DNA from: Barnesiella sp. An22
GTDB taxonomy: Bacteria; Bacteroidota; Bacteroidia; Bacteroidales; Barnesiellaceae
Assembly: GCF_002159975.1 (NCBI RefSeq)
Contig: NZ_NFJR01000010.1
Coordinates: 44,962 to 108,961, forward strand
Reading direction: 5' to 3'
DNA length: 64,000 nucleotides
Part shown: positions 36,549 to 44,606 of the stretch, piece after piece
Position numbering within the stretch: position 1 is the first letter of the stretch
Layout of the letters: each line of letters starts with the position of its first letter
Notes under the pieces: model-generated
Database searches by the model: none
The model's input: only the letters and a program-made list of their open reading frames with translations
Told to the model about the DNA's origin: nothing
Position numbers and translations under genes: made by a program

Positions 36549-37100
36549 ATGATCTATAAATTCAGAATTGTTTCGGACGAAGTTGACAATTTCAGACGGG
36601 AAATCTGCATAGACTCCGATGCCACCTTTCTCGATTTGCACGATGCCATACTCGACTCGGTGGGCTTCACCAAAGATCAAATGACCTCGTTTTTCATTTG
36701 TGACGACGATTGGGAGAAAAAGACCGAAATCACGCTCGTAGACATGGGCAAAGATTCCGACGAAGATACTTGGATTATGTCCTCGACCCGACTGAGCGAG
36801 CTGATCGAAGACGAGGGCCAACGGCTGGTTTTCGTATTCGACTACATGACCGACCGCATGTTCTTCATGGAGTTGAAAGAGATTGAGCCGGGCAAAGACC
36901 TCGATGCCCCTATCTGCACCCGCAAAGAGGGAAATCCCCCGCAACAGACCATGGACTTCGAGGAACTGGAGAAGAAGAATTCCGCCAACAACACATCGGA
37001 CCTCGACGAAGATTTCTATGGCGACGAAACCTACGACCCGTCGGAACTCGACGACGAAGGCTTTGCCGACCTGAACATGGACGACGATTACACGCTGTAA
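36549..37100 (+). CDS. pRiA4b ORF-3-like acidic protein
   Basis: 183 residues. The first 115 match the plasmid pRiA4b ORF-3/IS1096 TnpR-like domain: MIYKFRIVSDEVDNFRREI, then ATFLDLHDAILDSVGF and QMTSFFICDDDWEKKTEITL. Despite the family name this is a widespread chromosomal domain of unknown role, not a resolvase. The last 50 residues are highly acidic (many D/E, ending DLNMDDDYTL) and probably disordered. No partner gene is adjacent. It is monocistronic between two terminators. Confidence 0.8.
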   Translation: MIYKFRIVSDEVDNFRREICIDSDATFLDLHDAILDSVGFTKDQMTSFFICDDDWEKKTEITLVDMGKDSDEDTWIMSSTRLSELIEDEGQRLVFVFDYMTDRMFFMELKEIEPGKDLDAPICTRKEGNPPQQTMDFEELEKKNSANNTSDLDEDFYGDETYDPSELDDEGFADLNMDDDYTL

Positions 37101-37139
37101 CCGATTCGCCCCCGAGGGCAACCGTATAAACGCATTGCA

Positions 37140-37173
37140 GGGCTGCTTCGCTATCGCGCGAGGCGGCCCTTTT
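37140..37173 (+). terminator. Terminator of the pRiA4b-like gene
   Basis: GGGCTGCTTCGC (37140-37151) pairs with GCGAGGCGGCCC (37158-37169) with two G-U pairs, then TTTT. Confidence 0.85.
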
Positions 37174-37213
37174 CTTATACACAAGAGAGGCGAGACATCC
37201 TGCTCGGCTCCCG

Positions 37214-37624
37214 TTACTCGACGATAGTGGCGGCAATGTGGCGCACCCCGCCGTCGTTACGGAACTCACACAGATAGATACCCTGCCAGGTTCCCAGGTC
37301 GGGGCGACCGTTGCGAATGGGAATCGTCAGCGAAGGGCCCAGCAGCGAGGCCTTGATATGGGCCGACATGTCGTCGTCGCCCTCACAAATGTGGCGGAAG
37401 TAAGGAGCACCGTCGGGGACTGCCCTGTCGAAAAACGAAGCGAAATCGCGACGCACGTCGGGGTCGGCATTCTCGTTGATGGTCAATGCCGCCGAAGTAT
37501 GCTTGATAAACAGATGGAGCACACCGGCTTGCGGCAACTCGGGCAAGCGGGTAAAAATCTCTCGCGTTACCAGGTGATAGCCTCGCCCGTAGTGAGGCAA
37601 TGTAATCTCTATCGTTCGAACCAT
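37214..37624 (-). CDS. YjbQ/UPF0047 family protein
   Basis: 136 residues, full length for the family. It carries the conserved GVLHLFIKHTSAALTINEN, NADPDVRRDF, GDDDMSAHIKASLLG and GTWQGIYLCEFR segments of YjbQ. Members show secondary thiamine-phosphate synthase activity in vitro, but the physiological role is uncertain. It has its own promoter on the minus strand, convergent with the pRiA4b-like gene. Confidence 0.92.
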   Translation of the reverse strand: MVRTIEITLPHYGRGYHLVTREIFTRLPELPQAGVLHLFIKHTSAALTINENADPDVRRDFASFFDRAVPDGAPYFRHICEGDDDMSAHIKASLLGPSLTIPIRNGRPDLGTWQGIYLCEFRNDGGVRHIAATIVE

Positions 37625-37641
37625 AATACAGTTATTTTATA

Positions 37642-37674
37642 CAAAGATAGTGAAAAAGGGGACACAGAAACAAA
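37642..37674 (-). promoter_or_regulatory. yjbQ promoter
   Basis: On the minus strand TTTG (37671-37674), 21-base spacer, TATCTTTG (37642-37649), 18 bases before the ATG. Confidence 0.7.
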
Positions 37675-37718
37675 CTGAAAATCCTCTCTCCCAGGTTAGA
37701 AATATTATATAGACACAT

Positions 37719-39041
37719 CTAATTAAAATCAGTATACAATCGGTCTTTCGACAGATCCAATTTTTCCTCTAATAAAATTTTTTTATCATCTAATGTCGTT
37801 ATCTTGAGTAAATATTCTCCCTTTTTTAGAAGAATCTTGGTAAATTTATTTTCTTCTATACTCATACATAGTTCTTCATCTATATACACATTACAAGCCC
37901 TTGTATACTTAATTTTAAGATTGGCGCTATCCAAAACTAAATTTTCATCTGTACGTTCCTGAGGGGCTTCATATTTTAAAGTTCTTAGCCGATTAGTCAA
38001 CCTTTCCATTGCAGCCCGGAAATAAGTTCCCATTTGAAATGGCAATTGCTCTAAATCTTTAATTTCACTCAAATCTTCAGGAAAGTTTTTGGGCCAACGC
38101 CATACTGTATTTCCCTCTCCGTTTTCAATAACAACAGGAATTATATGCGATTTATATTTCAATGCAGTTCTAATTTCCCTGGCTACCCAATCCCCTTTTT
38201 TATGACACTTCTTCATAGACTGAGGACTCAAAACCAAAATAAAATCCTTACAAGAAAAAATCGCATCAATAATTTTCAGATTAAACTTTCCATCTTGAAT
38301 GGATGTATAATCAAAGAATACATTTGGATAATGGTCTTTTTGTAATGCTTGTTCTATTGTCCTCGCTACATCACGTCCATCAATTCTCCTATAACTAATA
38401 AAAATATCGGTATTATCCCTTTGTGGTACATATCTATCTAATGCGTCAATTTCCAACGGCGTTTCTAAGATTTTTCTAATTAAATTACCTAAATATATAA
38501 AAGGGGAAGAAATAATTTTGAATGGGGAACTCAATCTCTGTCTCTTCCACAGCACATTAAAATCAATATCAAGAAGTCTTGCTAACACCCTTATAAAGGC
38601 TGCTTCACGACCTTCCATCTTGGCATCAATTCCGAGTATTTCATTATAACGCAGAGCTTCAGGAAGATACTCTTTATCTGCGCCATAATCTACTATAAAA
38701 GGTATAATATGATTAGAACGGCCTAAATCTATAAATTTCTGTACTTCACAATTTACCCAATGTGATTTCGCAGAATTAGGAGAACAAATTACAATTAAAA
38801 ATTTTGACTTCTCTAATGATTTTTGAAGTGTATCAGACAAGAGTCCCGAAGACAACTCATTTACATCCGCAAAAATAGGTGTTAATGTAGCCCCAGGATT
38901 ACCTCGCTTAATATAGTTTGGCAATTTATAGGTTTCCAATCGCTTTTGTAACCACTTAGCCCATTTAATATCAGTACGACTATAGGTTATAAACGCTAAA
39001 TACTTATATTGTAATTCCATCATTTTTAGTAGTACATACAA
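37719..39041 (-). CDS. Tandem TIR-domain protein with PEGA-like C-terminus
   Basis: Up to 440 residues; ATGs at 39023 or 39020 (MMELQYKYLAF) may be the real start. TIR 1 (about 12-165) starts YLAFITYSRTDIKWAKWLQ and has W95-x3-E99 (SHWVNCEVQ). A linker (170-205) with a weakly hydrophobic stretch follows. TIR 2 (about 210-345) starts TDIFISYRRIDGRDVA and has W285-x3-E289 (DWVAREIRT). In bacterial TIR NADases this glutamate is catalytic, so both domains may be active. The last 70 residues are a small beta domain like PEGA (NVYIDEELCMSIEENKFTKI). The gene is visibly more AT-rich than its neighbours, suggesting transfer. An immune or NAD-signalling role is inferred. Confidence 0.8.
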   Translation of the reverse strand: MYVLLKMMELQYKYLAFITYSRTDIKWAKWLQKRLETYKLPNYIKRGNPGATLTPIFADVNELSSGLLSDTLQKSLEKSKFLIVICSPNSAKSHWVNCEVQKFIDLGRSNHIIPFIVDYGADKEYLPEALRYNEILGIDAKMEGREAAFIRVLARLLDIDFNVLWKRQRLSSPFKIISSPFIYLGNLIRKILETPLEIDALDRYVPQRDNTDIFISYRRIDGRDVARTIEQALQKDHYPNVFFDYTSIQDGKFNLKIIDAIFSCKDFILVLSPQSMKKCHKKGDWVAREIRTALKYKSHIIPVVIENGEGNTVWRWPKNFPEDLSEIKDLEQLPFQMGTYFRAAMERLTNRLRTLKYEAPQERTDENLVLDSANLKIKYTRACNVYIDEELCMSIEENKFTKILLKKGEYLLKITTLDDKKILLEEKLDLSKDRLYTDFN

Positions 39042-39058
39042 TAATAGAACAAGTCCCC

Positions 39059-39427
39059 TCAGCGGCCCGTCTCGTGGAAAAACCGATACTTAATCCAATA
39101 GTAGAAACGCTTGAATACGTTCGAAGGCTCGGGTTTGAAGTGGACGGTTACATCTACCTCATCGCGATTGAAAAACAGAATATAGGTCGACGACACCAGA
39201 GCCACATGATACTCAAACTTCTCAATCCCGTAGATATTCCGCAACAGAATCGTGCGGAAGGGATTGTCGTCGCTCATCTGTGCAAATGTGATGGAATCGT
39301 CGGTCATGGTAACGCCATACAGCGTCCCGCAAAGAGTCATAAACTCGTCGAGGTTCAAATCGGATAAGGTTTTAGGCGGGCTCGAATACTTCTTATACAA
39401 AGCCTTAATGACACGTTTAGAAATCAT
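39059..39427 (-). CDS. Hypothetical protein upstream of the TIR gene
   Basis: 122 residues, start MISKRVIKALYKKYSS. It looks like a small alpha/beta domain (NLDEFMTLCGTLYGVTMTDD, then YHVALVSSTYILFFNRDEV) and ends in a basic aromatic segment (FKRFYYWIKYRFFHETGR). I recognise no family and see no membrane helix or signal peptide. It ends 17 bases before the longest TIR frame (38 before the likelier start), same strand, so the two are probably co-transcribed; it could regulate or sense for the TIR protein. That is inference from position only. Confidence 0.65.
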   Translation of the reverse strand: MISKRVIKALYKKYSSPPKTLSDLNLDEFMTLCGTLYGVTMTDDSITFAQMSDDNPFRTILLRNIYGIEKFEYHVALVSSTYILFFNRDEVDVTVHFKPEPSNVFKRFYYWIKYRFFHETGR

Positions 39428-39762
39428 AGCACCACAAGAATATGAATATAAGCACTTTTTCCTTGGATAAATATAAGAAAGAATAGGTATACGCCCTAAT
39501 TCCCATTAAGAATTCTTCTTCTAATTAACATATAGATACATAACAAAACAAATATTAGCCATTCAAGCGTTAATAAATGCTCATTCTCCCTTCACTTCTT
39601 GACTCGCCAAGCGGCATAGCACCAGCACAAGACCAAATAAATAGGACCTGCACTACGAAAACGGATTGGTCACAGTTGATCGTACACCTTTCGATCGACA
39701 AAAAAGGAAGCGTGCGGATGACTATTTATTCCGCACCCAAAACGAAGAGCAAAAATATTCGG
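39428..39762. other. Gap between the TIR pair and the MscS operon
   Basis: AT-rich DNA near 39430-39590 should hold the promoter of the TIR pair; only a one-mismatch box (TATTCTTG, minus strand) is visible. The rest has no supportable gene apart from the terminator at 39700-39736. Confidence 0.4.
39700..39736 (-). terminator. Terminator of the MscS operon
   Basis: On the minus strand GTGCGGA pairs with TCCGCAC (39730-39736 with 39712-39718). It is followed by CTTCC and six T (39700-39705). Confidence 0.6.
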
Positions 39763-41019
39763 TCACGACAACCGATCTTTGAGCGACTGAAAATCGTAAC
39801 TGCCGGGCGACTGATAGATACGCAGCCCGAACTCACGAGTGATGCCCAGGGTATGGTCCATAAGGTCGGCGGCTATGCCTTCGTAGATTTTCCACACCTT
39901 TTCCGACGAAAAGAGATAGAGCTCTACGGGCAATCCCTTCTCGGCCATGGGCAGATAGCGCACCATGTAGAGCATATCGGGGTTCGACTTTCCCATCTGC
40001 CGGATATAGTTCTCGAGATAGACCCTGAAGAGCAGGGTATTGGTGACTCGCAACTCCTCGACCAGAAACCGGTTACCGGCCGCACGGGCATCGGCAATGG
40101 CCTGCAACCGCTGCGATACGAACTCGCCAATGAGGAAATTGGACTCGAACTGGTGCAGCTCCTCCTCATCGAGAAAGGTAATACTGTTCACATCGAGCAG
40201 AATCTGCCGCGTGATGCGGCGGCCGCCACTCTCGAACATGCTGCGCCAGTTGGTGAACGAACCCGAAACCAACGCATAAGGGGGTATGGTCGTGGTCGTG
40301 TTGTCGAAGTTTCTCACCTTCACCGTGTTGAGGGTAACGTCCTGCACGATACCGTTGGCATTATGCGCCGGGGCGGTAATCCAGTCGCCCTTGTGCAGCA
40401 TGTTGTTGGCCGACAGCTGTATACCGGCCACAAAGCCCAGAATCGTATCTTTGAATATCAACATGAGTACGGCTGCCGAGGCTCCCAATCCGGCAAACAA
40501 CCGGGCAGGCGACTCGTCGATGATGGTACCCACGATACTGATAAATCCAATTGAGAAGAGTATCACTTGCAACGTCTGAATACCGCCCTTGATGGGGTAG
40601 TGGCGCAGCTCCTCCTTCTCGTTGAAGATGTCGAGAAAGGCATTGAGCATGCCGTTCAGGAAACGGAGTATCAGCGCAATGATATAGACCTTGCAGATGC
40701 GTTCGGTCAATACATACCAGCTACCCTCCGGCTCGAATGCCGAAGGCAAAAAGGCATAGAGGATAAAGGCCGGCGCCAAGGCTGCCAACCGGGCCACCAC
40801 CTTCTTGTCGTACAGATGGTCGTCCCATTCGAACTTGGTACGGCGAATAACCGGCAACAACAGTTTGTTGATGAGCAGCTTGCAAACCACATCGCACACC
40901 ACGGCAATGAGTACGATCAAAATCACATAAATCAAGGTATACCCTATCTCGGTGGTATCGAACATGAGACCGGCTACGGCATGCAACGAATTTTCGACAG
41001 ACTCCAACATAACAATCAC
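39763..41019 (-). CDS. MscS-family mechanosensitive channel (YbdG-like)
   Basis: 418 residues. Four or five membrane helices in the first 180 residues lead to the pore-lining MscS helix (FAGLGASAAVLMLIFKDTIL). The beta domain follows, with NNMLHKGDWITAPAHNANGIVQDVTLNTVKVRNFDNT, and the C-terminal mixed domain. The longer loop and cytoplasmic insert resemble YbdG/miniconductance channels rather than small MscS. It should open under membrane tension during hypo-osmotic shock. It is the last gene of a tight six-gene minus-strand operon and begins four bases after the DUF6048 gene. The third residue pair offers an alternative ATG at 41010. Confidence 0.92.
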   Translation of the reverse strand: MIVMLESVENSLHAVAGLMFDTTEIGYTLIYVILIVLIAVVCDVVCKLLINKLLLPVIRRTKFEWDDHLYDKKVVARLAALAPAFILYAFLPSAFEPEGSWYVLTERICKVYIIALILRFLNGMLNAFLDIFNEKEELRHYPIKGGIQTLQVILFSIGFISIVGTIIDESPARLFAGLGASAAVLMLIFKDTILGFVAGIQLSANNMLHKGDWITAPAHNANGIVQDVTLNTVKVRNFDNTTTTIPPYALVSGSFTNWRSMFESGGRRITRQILLDVNSITFLDEEELHQFESNFLIGEFVSQRLQAIADARAAGNRFLVEELRVTNTLLFRVYLENYIRQMGKSNPDMLYMVRYLPMAEKGLPVELYLFSSEKVWKIYEGIAADLMDHTLGITREFGLRIYQSPGSYDFQSLKDRLS

Positions 41020-41023
41020 TTTT

Positions 41024-41815
41024 TCATTCTACAACCGGCTGGGCTTCACTCTTCTTGCTCTTATCCTTCTTACCGAACGAGAAGCGATACCCTACCGTAT
41101 AGGTAAACCCAAAGGGCGAACCCTCGGGACCGAAGCCCGGGATAAACCAAGGCTGAGAATCGGCATTCTTCTTGTAGCTGAACATCATGCGGTAGCGCAC
41201 GGTCCAACCCATATAGAAGTTCTTATAGACCTGAACACGCAAACCGCCCAACAGTTCGCCCCAATGGGCCCACGACTTCTGCCCGGTCATGCTCAGTTGC
41301 TCGGTCTCTTCCCAGTACGACGACTCCATCGTGATGTTGTCGATGTCGTAGGTAAAGAACGAAAATCCATATCGCACACCGATGTAGAAGAAGCTCATCT
41401 CCTCCTTGTTGTAACCGAAGTTGTAGTTCATGCCTATGCGGTTGTAGAGCGATGGCTTGGTGCGATAGGTGAAATTCAGCTCCTCGGGGGTATTGTCGGC
41501 ATAGCCCAACCCAATCTCCCACACCGGGAAGAATCGATTATGCAGGTCGAGCTCGGCCGCTATCTCGTAGTTGCCGTAACTCTGACCGAAGAGTTTGGTC
41601 ACCCCGTCGAGTATATTTACATTCACCGTCAAGCCGTTGAAAAGGGGGTAGATATACCCTTTGATTTTGGGCTCCTCGGGCTCGGGGGCCACCACACTGT
41701 CGGGTTGTGTGGTCACCGTATCGCGCCGGGCCGTAGGGTCGACCGGCGTAATGCGACGTTGGGCCACCGACGTCAGGGCCACCAGCAGGAACAATATGAA
41801 CAGTTTACTCCTCAT
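41024..41815 (-). CDS. DUF6048-family outer-membrane beta-barrel protein
   Basis: 263 residues. A signal peptide (MRSKLFILFLLVALTSVAQ) and a short proline-rich linker are followed by aromatic beta strands: GYIYPLFNGLTVNVNIL, FYIGVRYGFSFFTYDID and FGFTYTVGYRFSFGKK. The layout matches DUF6048 proteins of Bacteroidales, which occur beside DUF6452 lipoproteins, as here. It probably sits in the outer membrane. It overlaps the DUF6452 gene by 11 bases, showing translational coupling; the two may form an envelope complex. Confidence 0.8.
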   Translation of the reverse strand: MRSKLFILFLLVALTSVAQRRITPVDPTARRDTVTTQPDSVVAPEPEEPKIKGYIYPLFNGLTVNVNILDGVTKLFGQSYGNYEIAAELDLHNRFFPVWEIGLGYADNTPEELNFTYRTKPSLYNRIGMNYNFGYNKEEMSFFYIGVRYGFSFFTYDIDNITMESSYWEETEQLSMTGQKSWAHWGELLGGLRVQVYKNFYMGWTVRYRMMFSYKKNADSQPWFIPGFGPEGSPFGFTYTVGYRFSFGKKDKSKKSEAQPVVE

Positions 41816-42338
41816 CGGGTTCGGGGGTTTGAACGGTATAATACAGGCGCACGCTCTCTACGTCGTCGTTGGTTATCTCGTGCACGATTACGGCTACCGA
41901 ATCGAGCACATGGCGGGTATAGCGACAAGTCTCGATGCTGAAGTTATACATGGCACCGCAGTCGATCGAAGCAAAATAGGGATAGGCCCGATAGACAAAC
42001 GTGAGCGTGTCGTTGTTGCGGGGCGACGCGAGCGACTGTTGCAAATAGCGAATGACATATTGCGTGGAGTCCTGGGTAAAGCGCAACGGCAGATAGACCT
42101 GACTGACCGCGACGGCCGAGTCGAGCAGCATCGAATCGTTGGGCTGCCCAATCCCGTATATCGAAATCGAGTCGATGGCCAGGGCCTGCTCGTTGATATT
42201 GTAGGCATAGAACTGAGCCCGCGGTATGCTGTTGCGGTTTTCCACACAACCGTCGCTACCGCAACTGCCCAACAGCAGCGCGCAGCCACACAGCCACAGC
42301 CACCAGGCGGCCCGGGATCTTCTCAGAAGCGCTCCCAT
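41805..42338 (-). CDS. DUF6452-family lipoprotein
   Basis: 177 residues. The N-terminal hydrophobic stretch ends in a lipobox (LLLGSC, lipidated Cys near 26) followed by GSDGC. The mature domain has paired strands and the NDTLTFVYRAYPYFASIDCG segment. DUF6452 genes are usually found directly upstream of DUF6048 genes, as here. The role is unknown; an outer-membrane accessory lipoprotein is likely. It overlaps the nitroreductase gene by 16 bases. Confidence 0.8.
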   Translation of the reverse strand: MGALLRRSRAAWWLWLCGCALLLGSCGSDGCVENRNSIPRAQFYAYNINEQALAIDSISIYGIGQPNDSMLLDSAVAVSQVYLPLRFTQDSTQYVIRYLQQSLASPRNNDTLTFVYRAYPYFASIDCGAMYNFSIETCRYTRHVLDSVAVIVHEITNDDVESVRLYYTVQTPEPDEE

Positions 42339-42856
42339 TTCACCACATCGTTAAACGGTTTACGCTTCCGCTCCGTTTCGGCAGCATCGGCCGGATAGCC
42401 TACGGGCAGAAGCACAACGGGTTCCCACGTAGGAGGCAGATTCAGCACCTCGCGGCAACGGGCCACGTCGAAGTTGCACACCCAGCAGGTGCCCAGCCCC
42501 TGCTCAACGGCAGCCAGGGCCAGATGCTCGGTAGCAATGGCGACGTCGACATCGCAGAAGTCCTTGCCGTCGGAGGCCCGTTTCCACGAAGCCTCGTGAT
42601 TGCCGCACACCACGATGCAGGCCGGAGCCGCCGCAAACCATTCGCGCGGGTAGCACTCGTACAGCGCCTTCAGCTGCTCGGCCTCGCGCACCACCACAAA
42701 GCACCACGGTTGAAAATTCACGGCCGACGGTGCCAGCCGGGCGACTTCGAGCATATATTCGAGTTTGGCACGTTCGACCTTGGCCGGAGCAAAGGCGCGC
42801 ACCGACTTGCGGGCCTTCACCAACGCAAGCAAATCGGGATATTTATTTTCGTTCAT
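42323..42856 (-). CDS. Nitroreductase-family flavoprotein
   Basis: 177 residues from ATG 42854-42856; an upstream TTG frame is rejected. Nitroreductase landmarks are R-K-S-V-R near the start, LAPSAVNFQPWCFVVV, and EHLALAAVEQGLGTCWVC with the closing VLLPVGYPAD. It is a compact FMN-dependent oxidoreductase of the short NfsB/FRP-like group that uses NAD(P)H on quinones, nitro compounds or unknown natural substrates. It lies inside the six-gene operon between the glycosyltransferase and lipoprotein genes. Confidence 0.9.
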   Translation of the reverse strand: MNENKYPDLLALVKARKSVRAFAPAKVERAKLEYMLEVARLAPSAVNFQPWCFVVVREAEQLKALYECYPREWFAAAPACIVVCGNHEASWKRASDGKDFCDVDVAIATEHLALAAVEQGLGTCWVCNFDVARCREVLNLPPTWEPVVLLPVGYPADAAETERKRKPFNDVVKWERF

Positions 42857-42886
42857 ACTATTCAAAGAGTTTCGACAGATTCGATT

Positions 42887-43840
42887 TTATTTCAGCTCGC
42901 TCTCTATCTGGTAGTTGTTGCGTTCACTCGAGTTGCGCGAAATCAATTCGCCCACAAAACCGGCCAGGAACAACTGGGTGCCCAGAATCATGGCCGTAAG
43001 AGCCAGATAGAAATAGGGCGAGTCGGTCACCAACCGATAGGGCAACCCGCTGTACAGGCAATAGAGCTTGTTGGCCCCCACCACAATCACGGCGATAAAG
43101 CCCAACACAAACATCAGGCTGCCCAGCAACCCGAAGAAGTGCATGGGTTTCACCCCGAAACGAGAGAAGAACCACAGGGTAATGAGGTCGAGATAACCGT
43201 TTACAAACCGGTCGAGCCCGAACTTGGTCTTGCCATATTTACGGGCCTGGTGATGGACCACCTTCTCGCCTATCTTGTCATACCCGGCATTCTTGGCCAG
43301 GTAGGGTATATAGCGGTGCATGTCGCCGTAGACCTCGATATTCTTCACCACCTCCTTCTTGTAGGCCTTCAATCCGCAGTTGAAGTCGTGCAGATTCCTG
43401 ATGCCCGACACCTTGCGGGCCGTGGCGTTGAAGAGTTTGGTGGGTATGGTTTTGGAGAGCGGGTCGTAGCGTTTCTTTTTCCACCCCGACACCAGGTCGT
43501 AACCGTCGACCGTAATCATGCGGTAGAGTTCGGGTATCTCGTCGGGGCTGTCCTGCAAGTCGGCATCCATGGTGATGACCACATCGCCCTCGGCCCGCAG
43601 GAAACCGGTATAGAGAGCCGGCGACTTGCCGTAGTTGCGACGGAACTTCACCCCCTTGATGCAGGGGTTCTTCTCGCGCAGCGACTCGATGACCTGCCAC
43701 GAGTTGTCGGTACTGCCGTCGTTGATAAACCAGATTTCGTATGAAAACTTGTTGGCGGCCATTACCCGCTCGATCCACGCTGTCAGCTCGGGCAGCGATT
43801 CGGCCTCGTTATACAAAGGTACGATTACCGAAATATCCAT
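42887..43840 (-). CDS. Membrane-anchored family 2 glycosyltransferase (DPM/GtrB-like)
   Basis: 317 residues from ATG 43838-43840 (MDISVIVPLYNEAESL). The GT-A domain has NDGSTDNSW, the DxD-type motif TMDADLQDSPDEIP, and a VSGWKKKRYDP substrate loop. Two C-terminal membrane helices (FFGLLGSLMFVLGFIAVIVV and YFYLALTAMILGTQLFLAGF) complete the polyprenyl-phosphate sugar synthase plan of GtrB/ArnC/DPM1. It probably transfers a sugar to undecaprenyl phosphate for envelope glycans. It starts four bases after the DUF4199 gene in the same operon. Confidence 0.92.
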   Translation of the reverse strand: MDISVIVPLYNEAESLPELTAWIERVMAANKFSYEIWFINDGSTDNSWQVIESLREKNPCIKGVKFRRNYGKSPALYTGFLRAEGDVVITMDADLQDSPDEIPELYRMITVDGYDLVSGWKKKRYDPLSKTIPTKLFNATARKVSGIRNLHDFNCGLKAYKKEVVKNIEVYGDMHRYIPYLAKNAGYDKIGEKVVHHQARKYGKTKFGLDRFVNGYLDLITLWFFSRFGVKPMHFFGLLGSLMFVLGFIAVIVVGANKLYCLYSGLPYRLVTDSPYFYLALTAMILGTQLFLAGFVGELISRNSSERNNYQIESELK

Positions 43841-43844
43841 ATTC

Positions 43845-44396
43845 CTATTGTTTTGTATGATTTGACTTTGCACGCAGTTTCACGAGCCACGCTATCGCAG
43901 CCGACAGCAACGACCCGAAAAACAGATTCACCCACATGCGCTCTACCACCACCGACATCGGCGTGGGCACGTTGCCCTTCTCGAGCCCCTCCTTCATTGC
44001 ATCGAGCAACGAGGGGTCCTTGGCCATCAGATTCAGAGCCTCCATCAGCTCGACAGCCGACTGGAACTGAATCTTGATGTACTCGGGGTTGATATAGACA
44101 TAATAGATATACTGGGCCAGACTGCTGATGAGCGACGTGAAGAAAAAGAGCATGATACCCATCATCCACAGTTGGGCGAAATAGGCCTTCGTCCCGCTCA
44201 TCACGTCGTACTTGCGCATGGCATAATAAACCACTACGGGGATACACAACAGCATGAGCAGAGAGACTGCATTACAGAAAAAGGAGTCCATGCTACACAC
44301 CTCGAAAACAAACTTGACCACAAAGTAGAGCCCCATATACACGCCCCACTCCATGGCAAACTGCACGATACTTTTCGGCTCTTCGTTTTTTACCAT
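43845..44396 (-). CDS. DUF4199-family membrane protein
   Basis: 183 residues from ATG 44394-44396 (MVKNEEPKSIVQFAMEWGVY). The longer open frame to 44561 crosses the promoter and is rejected. Four membrane helices with a soluble loop between helices 3 and 4 (YINPEYIKIQFQSAVELMEA) match DUF4199, a Bacteroidetes-specific inner-membrane family that is often encoded next to family 2 glycosyltransferases, as here. It is the first gene of the operon. Its function is unknown. Confidence 0.85.
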   Translation of the reverse strand: MVKNEEPKSIVQFAMEWGVYMGLYFVVKFVFEVCSMDSFFCNAVSLLMLLCIPVVVYYAMRKYDVMSGTKAYFAQLWMMGIMLFFFTSLISSLAQYIYYVYINPEYIKIQFQSAVELMEALNLMAKDPSLLDAMKEGLEKGNVPTPMSVVVERMWVNLFFGSLLSAAIAWLVKLRAKSNHTKQ

Positions 44397-44429
44397 CAGA
44401 AACTCTTTTTTCGAATATTCGTTAGCGTA

Positions 44430-44437
44430 CAAAGGTA
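44430..44437 (-). promoter_or_regulatory. Promoter of the DUF4199-MscS operon (-7 box)
   Basis: TACCTTTG on the minus strand, 34 bases before the chosen DUF4199 ATG. This position supports the shorter start. Confidence 0.65.
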
Positions 44438-44554
44438 TCACTTTTGCGACAATATTCATAGACGACAGTGCCAAAAATCGTTGCACCGCATTCAAAATAG
44501 CCGGCCCCGACCGCTCCCCCGAAACCATAAGAAAACCTAAAAGCGGCGAATGAC

Positions 44555-44585
44555 TTGGCAAATCGAGCCATTCTCACTACCTTTG
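44555..44585 (+). promoter_or_regulatory. Promoter of the endonuclease I gene
   Basis: TTG (44555-44557), 20-base spacer, TACCTTTG (44578-44585). The ATG is at 44607. Confidence 0.75.
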
Positions 44586-44606
44586 TGGCCCTTTTATAAA
44601 GAGAGT

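Noticed and set aside
36549..37100. Resolvase or IS-related gene, because of the family name IS1096 TnpR-like
   Set aside because: The domain lacks resolvase catalytic motifs and no IS ends flank it; the name is historical.
43845..44561. Long form (238 residues) of the DUF4199 protein
   Set aside because: The extra N-terminus runs through the TACCTTTG promoter; the family begins at the internal MVKNEEPKS start.
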